This document shows, one piece after another, positions 33,876 through 42,991 of a DNA stretch of 64,000 bases; position 1 is the first letter of the stretch, and each line of letters begins with the position of its first letter. The notes beneath the pieces were generated by a model, which saw nothing but the letters and a program-made list of their open reading frames with translations, was not told the DNA's origin and ran no database searches. A program made the translations under genes and the position numbers. This DNA is from Pseudomonas asuensis (GTDB lineage Bacteria; Pseudomonadota; Gammaproteobacteria; Pseudomonadales; Pseudomonadaceae). The stretch spans positions 370,035 to 434,034 of the forward strand of contig NZ_BMNW01000002.1 in the NCBI RefSeq assembly GCF_014646755.1, given 5' to 3'.

Positions 33876-34889
33876 ATGGCTCGTCCACGCTTTTTACCTG
33901 ACAATTTCACGCTGTACCTGATCGCAACCGTGGCATTGGCCAGCATTTTTCCTTGTAGCGGAACGGCAGCGGGCGTACTCAACGTCATAACCAACGTTGC
34001 CATTGGCCTGCTCTTCTTCCTCCATGGCGCCAAGTTGTCCCGTGAGGCCATCGTTGCGGGTGTTACTCACTGGCGTCTGCATCTTCTTATTTTCTGCTGC
34101 ACTTTCCTATTGTTCCCCCTGCTAGGCTGGGCACTTAAACCCTTGCTTTCGCCTCTCGTCACACCTGAGCTGTACATGGGTGTGTTGTATATGTGCGCTC
34201 TGCCTGCAACCGTACAGTCGTCTATTGCCTTTGTTTCCATGGGCCGCGGCAATATTCCGGCTGCGGTATGCAGCGCCTCGGCCTCCAGCCTGATCGGTGT
34301 GTTCCTGACGCCACTTCTGGTCAGCTTATTACTCGACACCCAAAGCAGTGGCGATACCAATGGCATGTCGACCATCGATGCCATTACCAAAATATTCCTG
34401 CAACTTCTGGTTCCCTTCGTTGCTGGCCAAATCTTGCGCCGTTGGATTGGTGGCTGGGTTGACAAGCATAAGTCCAGCCTCAAGTTTGTAGATCAAGGCT
34501 CCATTCTGCTGGTGGTCTATACGGCTTTCAGTGCGGCCATTCTTGAAGGCCTCTGGTCATCCATTCCGCTGATGGCTTTACTGGGCCTGGCGGTAGTCTG
34601 CTCGGTTATCCTTACGCTGGCGCTGCTGATCACGCGCTATGCAGCGCGGCTCCTAGGCTTTAACAAAGAGGATGAAATTGCAGTGGTGTTCTGCGGCTCC
34701 AAGAAAAGCCTGGCTACGGGCGTCCCAATGGCCAAGGTCTTGTTTGCCGGCAGCAGCATGGGGGCTATCCTGCTACCCATCATGCTGTTCCATCAGATCC
34801 AGTTGATGGTGTGCGCGGTGCTGGCCCAACGTTATGGGCGGCGCGAAGATACGAACGTCAGCGAAGCTAAAGCAACCAACGTGCATTAA
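33876..34889 (+). CDS. Bile acid:sodium symporter family transporter (SLC10A7-like)
   Basis: 337 residues, about ten membrane helices, no soluble domain. Family features: FLPDNFTLYLIATVALASIF at the start, LPATVQSSIAFVSMGRGN in the first core half, and FCGSKKSLATGVPMAKVLF in the second. These two crossing segments form the substrate site in BASS transporters. In Pseudomonas such a gene occurs next to gor (PA2026-like, from memory). The natural substrate is unknown; in soil bacteria bile acids are unlikely. Possibly regulated by the divergent AraC protein. Ends at a strong terminator shared with gor. Confidence 0.88.
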   Translation: MARPRFLPDNFTLYLIATVALASIFPCSGTAAGVLNVITNVAIGLLFFLHGAKLSREAIVAGVTHWRLHLLIFCCTFLLFPLLGWALKPLLSPLVTPELYMGVLYMCALPATVQSSIAFVSMGRGNIPAAVCSASASSLIGVFLTPLLVSLLLDTQSSGDTNGMSTIDAITKIFLQLLVPFVAGQILRRWIGGWVDKHKSSLKFVDQGSILLVVYTAFSAAILEGLWSSIPLMALLGLAVVCSVILTLALLITRYAARLLGFNKEDEIAVVFCGSKKSLATGVPMAKVLFAGSSMGAILLPIMLFHQIQLMVCAVLAQRYGRREDTNVSEAKATNVH

Positions 34890-34906
34890 TAGGGTTTAGC
34901 TAAAAT

Positions 34907-34935
34907 AAAAAGGCCGGTGTAAACCGGCCTTTTTT
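34907..34935. terminator. Bidirectional intrinsic terminator
   Basis: AAAAAGGCCGGT-GTAA-ACCGGCCTTTTTT, 12-bp stem with a T-run, between the BASS gene and convergent gor. Confidence 0.93.
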
Positions 34936-34949
34936 ATGTATTACGTAAA

Positions 34950-36311
34950 TCAGTCTTCACGTACCGGGGAGCGCATGGTGACCCACTCCTCCGCAGCCGT
35001 CGGATGGATTCCGATCGTGTCATCAAAGCAGCTTTTGGTGGCACCAGCCTTGAGCGCAATGGCCAGGCACTGGATCTGCTCAGGTGCATCAGGACCTACC
35101 ATATGGCAGCCCAGTACCTTGTCAGTCTCGGCGTCAACAACCAGCTTCATGAGTGTACGTTCTGTCTCATTGGTCAGGCTGAGCTTGGTAGGCCTGAATG
35201 TAGTCTGGAAGATCTTGAGCTTGTAACCCTTCTCGCGTGCCAGCTCTTCGCTCAATCCTACCGATCCGACATTGGGCAAACTGTAGACTGCACTGGCAAT
35301 AAGGTTGTAGTCAAGCGGCTTGTAACTCTCGGGCTTGTACAGGCTACGGGCCAATGTCATGGCTTCGGCCAGGGCAACCGGGGTTAACTGCACACGGCCA
35401 ATTATATCGCCAATCGCATAAACCGAAGGCTCTGTAGTCTGGAAGGTCTCATCAACTTTTATAAAGCCACGCTCGTCGAGTTCAACACCGACATTTTCCA
35501 GGCCTAGGTTATCGAACATGGGACGACGGCCTGTTGCATAAAATACGCAGTCGGTTTCCTGAACACGCCCGTCGTTAAGGGTTACCTTCAGGCTCCCATC
35601 GCTCTGCTTATCAATACGGGCAATTTCCGTATTGAATTGCAGGTCATGGCCTCGCTTGAGCATCTGGTCTCGCAGATGAGTCCGTACGCAGTCATCGAAT
35701 CCACGCAGGAAGAGGTCCTTGCGGTACATGAGGGTCGCCTTTACGCCCAAACCATGAAAGATCGACGCAAATTCAATAGCGATATACCCGCCACCCACGA
35801 TAATCATCCGCTCAGGCAGCTTGTCCAGATAGAACGCCTCGTTGGACGTAATGATATGCTCGCGACCGGGCAGATCCGGCACTGAAGGCCAGCCACCTGT
35901 AGCCACCAGAATGCGCTCAGTGGTATAGCGCTTGCCAGTTACTTCAACAGTGTGCGCATCAATAATTCGAGCATGGTCTTCAAGCAGCGTCACGCCACTG
36001 TTGATAAGCAGTGCGCGGTAAATGCTGTTCAGTCGGCGAATCTCATGGTCTTTGTTGGCAAGCAGGTTCTGCCAATCAAATCCCTGCTCTTCAACTTTCC
36101 AGCCATAGCTACGCGACTGACGAAACTCGTCGTGAAACGAAGCTCCATAGACGAAGTATTTTTTCGGCATGCAGCCGACGTTTACGCAGGTACCGCCCAG
36201 GTAACGGCTTTCCGCTACAGCCACGCGTGCACCAAAATCGGCGGAAAAACGCGCTGCACGAACACCGCCCGAACCCGCACCGATGATAAAAAGGTCAAAA
36301 TCGTATGTCAT
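34950..36311 (-). CDS. gor: Glutathione reductase
   Basis: 453 residues, NADPH-dependent glutathione-disulfide reductase. FAD motif GAGSGG at 11-16, redox-active disulfide C42-x4-C47 in [13 protein letters not shown], a GGGYIA motif in the pyridine-nucleotide domain, and the C-terminal active-site segment [10 protein letters not shown] with the catalytic His-Glu of the partner subunit. The frame extends nine codons upstream, but ATG 36311 has AGGA 7 bases before it and starts [16 protein letters not shown] as in the family. Cytosolic homodimer. Downstream of galU on the same strand but separated by a terminator hairpin. Confidence 0.96.
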   Translation of the reverse strand: MTYDFDLFIIGAGSGGVRAARFSADFGARVAVAESRYLGGTCVNVGCMPKKYFVYGASFHDEFRQSRSYGWKVEEQGFDWQNLLANKDHEIRRLNSIYRALLINSGVTLLEDHARIIDAHTVEVTGKRYTTERILVATGGWPSVPDLPGREHIITSNEAFYLDKLPERMIIVGGGYIAIEFASIFHGLGVKATLMYRKDLFLRGFDDCVRTHLRDQMLKRGHDLQFNTEIARIDKQSDGSLKVTLNDGRVQETDCVFYATGRRPMFDNLGLENVGVELDERGFIKVDETFQTTEPSVYAIGDIIGRVQLTPVALAEAMTLARSLYKPESYKPLDYNLIASAVYSLPNVGSVGLSEELAREKGYKLKIFQTTFRPTKLSLTNETERTLMKLVVDAETDKVLGCHMVGPDAPEQIQCLAIALKAGATKSCFDDTIGIHPTAAEEWVTMRSPVRED

Positions 36312-36390
36312 GACGAATCCTGATCGGCTCAACTGCACACCAGCTTAACGCACCTGTGCTGCCACTGACGAAAATACTGTTGCCTTAAAC

Positions 36391-36420
36391 GACAGAAGCC
36401 ACCCGAAGGTGGCTCCTGTC
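36391..36420 (-). terminator. Terminator hairpin of galU
   Basis: On the minus strand GGAGCCACC-TTCG-GGTGGCTTC, extended by an outer GACAG/CTGTC pairing. The tetraloop is the stable TTCG type. A short TTT follows. Confidence 0.75.
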
Positions 36421-36441
36421 AAACACAAGGTACAGAGGAAA

Positions 36442-37272
36442 TCAGAGTTCCTTGTACACGTTCTCAAAGCAGAAGTTGGTGGCTTCAACGAAGCCTTCCG
36501 CGCTACCGCAGTCAAAACGCTGACCCTTGAATTTGTAAGCCAGAACGCAACCGTCCTGAGCTTGCTTCATCAGTGCGTCAGTGATCTGGATTTCACCGCC
36601 CTTGCCTGGCTCGGTCTGCTCGATCAGATCGAAAATATCGGGCGTCAGGATGTAACGGCCAATGATCGCCAGGTTGGAAGGAGCATCTTCCGGCTTTGGC
36701 TTTTCAACCATGTGGCTTACGCGGTAGATGTCTTCACGGATCATCTCGCCTGCGATCACGCCATACTTGTGCGTTTCGTTCGCTGGCACTTCCTGAATGG
36801 CTACGATGGAGCAGCGGAACTGGTTGTACAGCTTGACCATCTGCTTCAGAACGCCGTCGCCTTCGAGGTTCAGGCACAGGTCGTCCGCCAGGACTACTGC
36901 GAACGGCTCGTCACCGATCAGAGGACGGCCTGTCAGAATGGCATGGCCCAAACCTTTCATCTCGATCTGACGGGTGTAAGAGAAGGAACACTCGTCGATC
37001 AGGCGGCGAATCCCGGTCAGGTATTTTTCCTTGGCGGTATTCTTGATCTGGCTTTCCAGCTCGTAGCTGATGTCGAAATGGTCTTCCAAAGAGCGCTTGC
37101 CACGCCCGGTGACCATAGCAATTTGCTTGAGCCCTGCGTCGAGCGCCTCTTCAACGGCATACTGGACAAGGGGCTTGTTCACGATAGGCAGCATTTCCTT
37201 CGGCATCGCTTTGGTTGCTGGAAGAAAGCGAGTGCCGTAGCCGGCGGCCGGGAACAGACATTTGGTGATCAT
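36442..37272 (-). CDS. galU: UTP-glucose-1-phosphate uridylyltransferase
   Basis: 276 residues, makes UDP-glucose for lipopolysaccharide core, trehalose and exopolysaccharide. The nucleotide-binding motif AAGYGTRFLPATKAMPKEM is at residues 8-26, and GLGHAILTGRPLIGDEPF is the UTP/sugar-binding segment. The open frame reaches 37326, but ATG 37272 has AAAGGA 6 bases upstream and matches the usual N-terminus (MITKCLFPAAGYG). Length agrees with Pseudomonas GalU (279). Confidence 0.96.
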   Translation of the reverse strand: MITKCLFPAAGYGTRFLPATKAMPKEMLPIVNKPLVQYAVEEALDAGLKQIAMVTGRGKRSLEDHFDISYELESQIKNTAKEKYLTGIRRLIDECSFSYTRQIEMKGLGHAILTGRPLIGDEPFAVVLADDLCLNLEGDGVLKQMVKLYNQFRCSIVAIQEVPANETHKYGVIAGEMIREDIYRVSHMVEKPKPEDAPSNLAIIGRYILTPDIFDLIEQTEPGKGGEIQITDALMKQAQDGCVLAYKFKGQRFDCGSAEGFVEATNFCFENVYKEL

Positions 37273-37548
37273 GGGCGTCCTTTGATCTGTGGGAGCGATA
37301 CTATGGCAGTCTAAACAGCCGTTCATCGGGTTACAATGCTCAGCATGAGGCTCTCAGTGACCGATTAAATGGACGTCTAAAAGCGCTCGACCCTGAGCGT
37401 TGGGAGATCCGACCACGAAAGCGCACAGCGGTTCGATCATAACGCGCTTTTCCGCAAACGAGATATGATGAGTAGTGAACTCGTTGGCACCACCACCGTC
37501 GAAGACAAGCTGCTTCAGATGGCTAGACAAGGGATCAAACGATCTATT

Positions 37549-38067
37549 ATGAAAAAATGGATTCCTCTTTTCGCTACCGCACTGCTGGTAGGCTGCGCCA
37601 GTAAATCTCCTCAACTTACTCAGGATGAGCAACATTTGCTTATCCAAAATGACCTCCTCCAGGCCAAGATATTGGTGGTGTCCGGCGGGGAGGATGATCT
37701 GAAACTTGCCGACGCCTTACTCAATCGTGCATCGATATATGCTGACAAAGCTAAAGGCACTGGGGAGATCGAATTCTACAAAGCGCTTGTGATGATCAAG
37801 CAGGGGCCGCAAGCGGATGATGTCTTGCCTTTGCTGGAAGCATCCGCCGGGAAGGAGTATCCGCTAGCCTATGCGATGCTCTATCAGATTTACTCCAAGC
37901 CCTATCTGGTTGCTGAAGTAGATCCTATTCGGGCTGAGACCTATAAGAACAGCTACAGTGATCTTGACGTTGCCAAGAGCGGTTATCCCTCTTTCGAGAA
38001 AGCACTGACCTTGGTCGAACGTCTCAGCAGTGACAAACCTGCCGATGCAGCTGCCATGAGTCACTAA
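37549..38067 (+). CDS. Lipoprotein of unknown function
   Basis: 172 residues. Lipoprotein signal MKKWIPLFATALLVGC with lipobox LVGC, C16. The mature part is helical with TPR-like spacing (LADALLNRASIYADKAKG, YPLAYAMLYQIYSKPY), but no family is recognised. The open frame extends 28 codons upstream to 37465; the lipoprotein signal makes ATG 37549 the better start, although the nearest Shine-Dalgarno (AAGGGA) is about 14 bases away. Overlaps the convergent gene by four bases. Confidence 0.78.
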   Translation: MKKWIPLFATALLVGCASKSPQLTQDEQHLLIQNDLLQAKILVVSGGEDDLKLADALLNRASIYADKAKGTGEIEFYKALVMIKQGPQADDVLPLLEASAGKEYPLAYAMLYQIYSKPYLVAEVDPIRAETYKNSYSDLDVAKSGYPSFEKALTLVERLSSDKPADAAAMSH

Positions 38068-38396
38068 CGGCGTTCAACCCGGTTAGTTGTACTTCCCGGC
38101 GTCCGCTCGATTTCGATTCCGCCAGGGTATTCTGTGCTCTGGCGAATCGTGCCTCGCTGCTCATAGCGCCCACTTGACTGAGAGCGGTATTCCCGAACCG
38201 TTCCACGCGGGACTGCCTGCCCTCCATATATATCGTACTGCTGACTACGCTGCTGCGTCTCAATACTCCCGGATGCACCAGGGCTTACGTAGGTACGCGG
38301 GATAGCACGTGAGGCCGAATCGTCAGCCATGCTTATAGGGGCTATCAGTATTAACACCAGTCCAAGTGCGCATGACCCTGCCTTGATTGCTCTCAT
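38064..38396 (-). CDS. Small secreted protein, unknown function
   Basis: 110 residues. Cleavable signal peptide about 1-24 (AGSCALGLVLILIAPISMA/DD). The mature part is short, Ser/Gly/Arg-rich and lacks Cys (YVSPGASGSIETQQRSQQYD, then repeated RGT-RE/RQ segments), suggesting a flexible periplasmic protein. No family recognised. Its end overlaps the convergent lipoprotein gene by four bases. Confidence 0.72.
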   Translation of the reverse strand: MRAIKAGSCALGLVLILIAPISMADDSASRAIPRTYVSPGASGSIETQQRSQQYDIYGGQAVPRGTVREYRSQSSGRYEQRGTIRQSTEYPGGIEIERTPGSTTNRVERR

Positions 38397-38737
38397 TTCT
38401 GTCTTCCTCTGTGCTCTTCAAGATGAGACCTCTCCTGCCCGACCTGTCACTGACCATTGGTCTTATGTGCTCTTTTAGTCATGTATAAATCTCTAACCAA
38501 GCCTTTATCTCAGGTCTTATAACCTATGCATTCAAAGGCTAAAAAAGAGAAATTGCGAGAGGCTTTCCAGTCAGGCTATGGCTAGGCCACTTTGCTGAAG
38601 AAGTAAAAACCCACGTATGTGAGTTCCAGCGAAAAGCGCGTGAATAAGGTGCAAATTTAGAGATGGGCGATGCTGGCTAGAGAGAAATTTCGCAAGGAGC
38701 CTGCTAAGACCATAAAGGTGAGCAGCCCCTGAAAATT
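38397..38737. other. Intergenic region without recognised gene
   Basis: About 340 bases, richer in A+T than its neighbours. It must hold the promoter of the secreted-protein gene. No reading frame with a ribosome-binding site was found. A small RNA cannot be excluded. Confidence 0.45.
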
Positions 38738-38766
38738 CTAGCGGCCTACTGAGCGCAGGCCGCTAG
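38738..38766 (-). terminator. Intrinsic terminator of the DUF3618 operon
   Basis: 10-bp perfect stem CTAGCGGCCT with AGGCCGCTAG, 9-base loop, followed on the minus strand by AATTTTC, just past the stop at 38780. Confidence 0.8.
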
Positions 38767-38779
38767 CGGAAGAACATCA

Positions 38780-39643
38780 CTACATGGAACGAGAGGCGCG
38801 TTGCGGCTCCTGGCGCTCAGAAGAAACCATATGATCGGCCTCTTCATTGACACGATTAGCTGCTTGATCAGCCAGCTCCTGTCCCATTTCAGTCGCCTTG
38901 GAATAGCCCTGCTCAGCTTTCATCTTCACTTTGTCGGTGAGTCGATCACTGGTTTTGCCCAACAGACGATTCTCGCGCTCAGTAGCTGGCAGTGTCGCAC
39001 CTAACAACGCGCCTACTGCTATACCGATTGCACCAAGGGCCAATGGCTGCTCTTCCAGCATGTACTGGAAACCGCTTTTTGCCTTAGTCGTCTGATTACG
39101 CAGTGTTTCAGACGCATTCTGTGCTTTTTCACTCACAGATTGGCGAGCGGAATTCATGGAGTCAGACGCATTACTGCGCATATCCGCGGCTTTGTCCTTA
39201 AGGCCCTGGGCCTGCATCCGCATGCTGTCTGTTTTGTCATGCACAGCACTAGACATGCTGGCAGTCTTGTCATGCAAAGCATCGCTCATGCTGGACGATT
39301 TGTCCCGTAGGGCATCGGTCATACCGCCAGTAGAAGACATACTGCCACTGGTGTAAGACTGGTTACGATTCTGGCCCATCATCATCCACATAAGCCCAAC
39401 AGATGTGAGCAGTGTGGGCACAGGATTAGCCTTGATGGTCGAACCTAGATTATTAATAAACTCGCCGCCGTTACCTTTAGCGTAGGTCATTGCCTTATCC
39501 AGCAATTCGCCGGGGGAAAGGCGACTCTCCAAGGCGTTGACGATATCGTTGATACTGTCACGCTGCTGATCGATTTCGCGCTCCAGAGTCGCTGGATCTT
39601 TTTGCGACTCAAGGTCAATTCGGCTATGGGTATCGGTGCTCAT
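38780..39643 (-). CDS. DUF3618 domain protein
   Basis: 287 residues. The N-terminal DUF3618 motif (LEREIDQQRDSINDIVNALE, SPGELLDKAMTYAKG) is followed by a membrane segment (ANPVPTLLTSVGLMWMMM). A Ser/Asp/Lys-rich stretch then carries repeated ALHDKT/AVHDKTDSM units resembling LEA-like repeats (about 115-160), and a second hydrophobic patch (PLALGAIGIAVGALLGATLP) lies near 205-222. Probably inner-membrane anchored with a long flexible part. Last gene of a three-gene operon, overlapping the holin-like gene by four bases. Confidence 0.84.
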   Translation of the reverse strand: MSTDTHSRIDLESQKDPATLEREIDQQRDSINDIVNALESRLSPGELLDKAMTYAKGNGGEFINNLGSTIKANPVPTLLTSVGLMWMMMGQNRNQSYTSGSMSSTGGMTDALRDKSSSMSDALHDKTASMSSAVHDKTDSMRMQAQGLKDKAADMRSNASDSMNSARQSVSEKAQNASETLRNQTTKAKSGFQYMLEEQPLALGAIGIAVGALLGATLPATERENRLLGKTSDRLTDKVKMKAEQGYSKATEMGQELADQAANRVNEEADHMVSSERQEPQRASRSM

Positions 39644-40077
39644 GCTACTTTCCCCTTCACGGCTTCTTTATCTTTTTGCATGCTATTGATGGTGCGCTCT
39701 GGTTTGAACGCAGCTGGGTCAAGCTTCTTCTTGCCTGCCGAGACCATGATCATCCCTACAACGCAGACCACGCCGCCCACTATCAGGGCAGCCAGCCAAG
39801 GCGCTACAACATTGCTCAGGCCTAGAACAGCTGAGAGCAGTAGCATGATGAAGCCACCTAACAGAACGATACCGCCAGAGGCCATGCCAATCGTAGCGGC
39901 CTTGGTAGTATTCAGAGCCTCGGTAATTTCAGCCTTGGCTAGCGCCAGTTCCTTGGTAAACAAGGAAGGCACTTCGCGAGTCAGCTGACGAACCAGGCCT
40001 GCAATCGATGTTGAGTTCGAGTCGATGGCAGCTTCTTCTTGATACGTGGCATCACGTAGATTCGGTTGCTCTTTCAT
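39640..40077 (-). CDS. Phage-holin-superfamily membrane protein (YqjE/DUF1469-like)
   Basis: 145 residues. An amphipathic N-terminal helix (LVRQLTREVPSLFTKELALA) precedes two membrane helices (GMASGGIVLLGGFIMLLLSA and VVAPWLAALIVGGVVCVVGM) and a Lys-rich tail. Despite the family name this is a chromosomal envelope protein of the YqjE type, normally found between YqjD/ElaB-like and YqjK/DUF3618-like genes, as here. There are no phage genes around it. Function unknown. Confidence 0.85.
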   Translation of the reverse strand: MKEQPNLRDATYQEEAAIDSNSTSIAGLVRQLTREVPSLFTKELALAKAEITEALNTTKAATIGMASGGIVLLGGFIMLLLSAVLGLSNVVAPWLAALIVGGVVCVVGMIMVSAGKKKLDPAAFKPERTINSMQKDKEAVKGKVA

Positions 40078-40079
40078 GA

Positions 40080-40985
40080 TTACAGACCTCCGTTAGTATC
40101 CTTCTTGGTGTTACCTAGCGCCGTGGTTGATGCACGATCAGGATCAAGCGCTGGAGAACCATAAGAAGGGGTATCGCCCAAGTCGGATGTAGGCACTGGA
40201 CGGACAACTGAAGTGGTAGCAGTAGTGTCGCCTTTTGATACGTGGGAGGTACTGCCTTGATAGGTACTTTCTTTTTCAGCAATGACAGGCGTACTGGTCT
40301 GCGAAGCTGGGTCTATGGTGCGAGTACCATCTGCGCCTTCAAAGGCGCCCATACCGGCGTGGTTAACGGAAGAAGTTGTTCCCATGGCCGCGCTGGACCC
40401 CATGACGTGGCATGAAGCTTCTTTATCGCTCTCGTTCAAAGTCGAGGGCGTGCCGGTAGTTTCACCGGTTGCACCCGCTCGAGCAGTATAGGAAGAGCCG
40501 GAGGACAGCTCCGAATCCATCCCTGCGCCTGACGTAGACATGCCCGAATCAGTGCTAGTGGATTTACGGCTGCTCGCCTTGGCAAAACGGGACAGGCCAA
40601 AGCCGATAGCAATGCTGCTGGTAAGGAAAAGCGCTGGGTTTTCGCGAGCCAGTCGGCCTGCTTCCTGAATTAACTCATCAGCACTCTTGCCTCGTAGCGT
40701 GTCAGCCAGGCCAGCCATACTTTGAGCAATGTCGGAGACATAACCTGAGAGACCAGCACGATCCTGGTCGCTTAACTCAGATGCTGCCGCCTTAAAACTA
40801 TTGGCAACGGTTTCGATCTCATTGGCGGCTTTGTCGCTGTAGCGATCAATCTGACCTTTACCTTGCACCATCGCATTGTCCGCCACGTTCCTGGCCTTGT
40901 CTTTCAAGGCTTCGGCCTGCTCTTGGGCAGACGGCATGCTCCGTTGCTGGCTTTCTCGAGTATTACTCTCGTAGGGTGATGTCAT
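40080..40985 (-). CDS. Envelope-associated low-complexity protein (YqjD/DUF883-like helical part)
   Basis: 301 residues. The first 130 residues are amphipathic helix with a DUF883/apolipoprotein-like look (AEALKDKARNVADNAMVQGK, ending ARENPALFLTSSIAIGFGLS as a membrane anchor). The remaining ~160 residues are a Ser/Thr/Gly-rich, probably disordered tail with no recognised domain. First gene of the operon. The order anchor protein, holin-like, DUF3618 is common in proteobacteria. Confidence 0.8.
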   Translation of the reverse strand: MTSPYESNTRESQQRSMPSAQEQAEALKDKARNVADNAMVQGKGQIDRYSDKAANEIETVANSFKAAASELSDQDRAGLSGYVSDIAQSMAGLADTLRGKSADELIQEAGRLARENPALFLTSSIAIGFGLSRFAKASSRKSTSTDSGMSTSGAGMDSELSSGSSYTARAGATGETTGTPSTLNESDKEASCHVMGSSAAMGTTSSVNHAGMGAFEGADGTRTIDPASQTSTPVIAEKESTYQGSTSHVSKGDTTATTSVVRPVPTSDLGDTPSYGSPALDPDRASTTALGNTKKDTNGGL

Positions 40986-41307
40986 AGCTTGGTCCCACCA
41001 TTTTTACGTTTTTCCGCACAAGAGCGGTCGGTAAGCGCAGCGGTGACTTAAAACACACAAAACTGCGCGTTAATAAGGTGACTTCAGCGGCATGGAGGAG
41101 TTCGTTTCGATTTTGTCAAGTAGCCATATTCACGATAACCGGCATCGGAATCGGCCATTTCCAGAGGACTTCCACCGAGGCGGTACGAAAAAAACGATTA
41201 CCTGAAGTTTTTGCATCAATCCCCGGGGACGCAATTGCACACAGCTCTGGTCAGCCTCCGGCAAAGTGCGGAAAATGAGACATTCTCAACCTGTACAAGG
41301 ACGTTTA
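40986..41307. other. Divergent intergenic region
   Basis: About 320 bases between the envelope operon and the Nudix gene. On the minus strand GAACTC-N16-TCACC resembles an envelope-stress (AlgU) promoter only in its -35 half. Nothing else recognised. Confidence 0.4.
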
Positions 41308-41736
41308 ATGCTTACCTCTCGTCTACAAATTGCCGCTATCTGCCTGCTTAACCGTGCCGGCGAATTGCTTGTTGTACGCAAACGGCATACGCAGCGTTTC
41401 ATGCTGCCTGGCGGCAAAATTGAAATGGGAGAAAGCAGTCTTGAGGCGCTGATACGAGAGCTCAAGGAAGAGTTAAGCCTTTCGCTAGACCCCAAGGCCT
41501 GCGAGCAGCTCGGCCTCTTTCTAGCACCTGCTGCAAACGAGCCAGATACCGTCATTGAAGCAGAGCTTTTCATGGCTGAACTGGATAACCCCACACTGAC
41601 CGTCGCGGCAGAGCTTGAGACTCTAGCCTGGCTGCCGCTAAAGCCGCCATACGAAATTGCTCTGGCGCCTTTGCTCTCTGAGCACGTTTTGCCTCTTTTG
41701 AATCAAAGAGCAGAACATCTTTCTAAGTATTCATAA
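41308..41736 (+). CDS. Nudix hydrolase
   Basis: 142 residues. The Nudix box GGKIEMGESSLEALIRELKEEL has the catalytic R-E-L and E-E residues; the Gly usually found after EE is replaced by Ser. LQIAAICLLNRAGELLVVRK at the start resembles NADH-pyrophosphatase or MutT-like proteins. The frame extends 14 codons upstream; ATG 41308 with AAGGA 7 bases before it is preferred. The substrate, a nucleoside diphosphate derivative, is not predictable. Confidence 0.9.
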   Translation: MLTSRLQIAAICLLNRAGELLVVRKRHTQRFMLPGGKIEMGESSLEALIRELKEELSLSLDPKACEQLGLFLAPAANEPDTVIEAELFMAELDNPTLTVAAELETLAWLPLKPPYEIALAPLLSEHVLPLLNQRAEHLSKYS

Positions 41737-41782
41737 ACGTAGCCAGAGTCTACGCCGTGTCGTTCCTGCAAAGGAGAATCCC

Positions 41783-42412
41783 ATGAGCGCAACGCCTATC
41801 CATATCGATATCTGGAGCGATTACGTCTGTCCGTTCTGTTATCTGGAGCTGCCGCTGCTTGATCAATTAAAGGCGCATTATGGCGAAAGGCTCATTGTTA
41901 CCTGGCATGCCTTTGAATTAAGGCCAGACCCGGTTCCAACGCTTATCCCGGATAGTCACTACCTGCGCAGCACGTGGGCACGCGCGGTGTACCCCATGGC
42001 AGAGGAGCGTGGATTAACGCTTCGACTTCCGCCCGTCCAGCCCCGAAGTCGCAGAGCCCTGGAGGCCGTTGAGCACGCTCGGCAAGTCGGGCAATTTGAA
42101 GCGATGCATCGTGGGCTTTTCAAGGCTTTTTTTGAAGAGGGTCGTGACATTGGTCGTGATGACATCCTGCTGGATATTGCAAATCTGCAAGGGATAGACA
42201 CGGTCGAACTTGAGGCGGCGCTTGAGGAAAATCGCTACACCCAGCCAGTACTCGATGATGAAAGACTGGCACAAGCGCTTGGAATCACAGCAGTACCAAC
42301 GCTGTTGCTCCGTGCACAGGACGAGCCCTACGAAGATGCCATCCAGCTCAGCGGCGCAGTTGATTATGAGCGCCTGACATCTGCTATCGAGACGCTCATG
42401 GCTCAACGCTGA
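41783..42412 (+). CDS. DsbA family oxidoreductase, FrnE-like
   Basis: 209 residues, thioredoxin fold with a helical insertion. Redox motif CPFC in IWSDYVCPFCYLELPLL close to the N-terminus, and cis-Pro loop GITAVPTLLL near residue 172. There is no signal peptide, so it is the cytosolic FrnE type related to 2-hydroxychromene-2-carboxylate isomerases. A role as disulfide isomerase or glutathione-linked enzyme under oxidative stress is known for relatives. AAAGGAG precedes the ATG. Confidence 0.9.
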   Translation: MSATPIHIDIWSDYVCPFCYLELPLLDQLKAHYGERLIVTWHAFELRPDPVPTLIPDSHYLRSTWARAVYPMAEERGLTLRLPPVQPRSRRALEAVEHARQVGQFEAMHRGLFKAFFEEGRDIGRDDILLDIANLQGIDTVELEAALEENRYTQPVLDDERLAQALGITAVPTLLLRAQDEPYEDAIQLSGAVDYERLTSAIETLMAQR

Positions 42413-42417
42413 GCGCT

Positions 42418-42957
42418 CTAGCGCTGGGCTGCTGGTGAGGTTTCCGGAAAGAGCACGTCCGTGAATCCAAACCGTGAAAAATCGGTAATGCGGGAAGGAT
42501 AGAGTCGACCGATCAAGTGATCGTACTCGTGCTGCACAACGCGCGCATGAAAGCCCTCAGCGACCCGATCAATCGTTTCGCCTTGAGGGTCTACCGCCTC
42601 GTAACGGATGCGAGCATAACGATCAACAACCCCGCGCAGCCCCGGAATGGAAAGACAGCCTTCCCACCCCTCCTCCACATCCTGCGACAGCGGTGTGATG
42701 ACTGGATTGATTACAGCGGTTCGAGGCACTGCCGGCGCTTCAGGGTAACGCTCACTGCTATCGAAGCCGATCACGAATACCTGCAGATCCACACCGATTT
42801 GCGGAGCGGCCAACCCAACACCACCGGCATGTTCCATAGTCTCGAACATATCCGCGACCAGAGCCTCCAACTCCTGACTACCGATCATGGATGCCGGCAC
42901 AGGCTTGGCAATACGCAGTAAACGCTCATCACCCATTCTCACCAGTTCACGAATCAT
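42418..42957 (-). CDS. def: Peptide deformylase (stand-alone second-type)
   Basis: 179 residues. All three deformylase motifs are present: [10 protein letters not shown] (GΦGΦAAxQ), EGCLSIP with the metal-binding Cys, and QHEYDHL with the HExxH zinc/iron ligands. It removes formyl from nascent proteins. The gene is not next to fmt, where the main bacterial def usually lies, so it is probably an additional paralogue. GGAGG 5 bases before the ATG. Confidence 0.93.
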   Translation of the reverse strand: MIRELVRMGDERLLRIAKPVPASMIGSQELEALVADMFETMEHAGGVGLAAPQIGVDLQVFVIGFDSSERYPEAPAVPRTAVINPVITPLSQDVEEGWEGCLSIPGLRGVVDRYARIRYEAVDPQGETIDRVAEGFHARVVQHEYDHLIGRLYPSRITDFSRFGFTDVLFPETSPAAQR

Positions 42958-42991
42958 CTCTGCCTCCGTTAGCCCCTAGGAAAGGCGAATA

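Noticed and set aside
36409-37314. 301-codon frame on the plus strand
   Set aside because: Antisense shadow of galU, whose protein is unmistakable.
39640-40077. Prophage, because of the holin-like gene
   Set aside because: YqjE-type holin-superfamily proteins are chromosomal, and no other phage gene is present.
41070-41115. AlgU-type promoter for the envelope operon (minus strand GAACTC-N16-TCACC)
   Set aside because: The -10 half does not fit; match too weak to claim.
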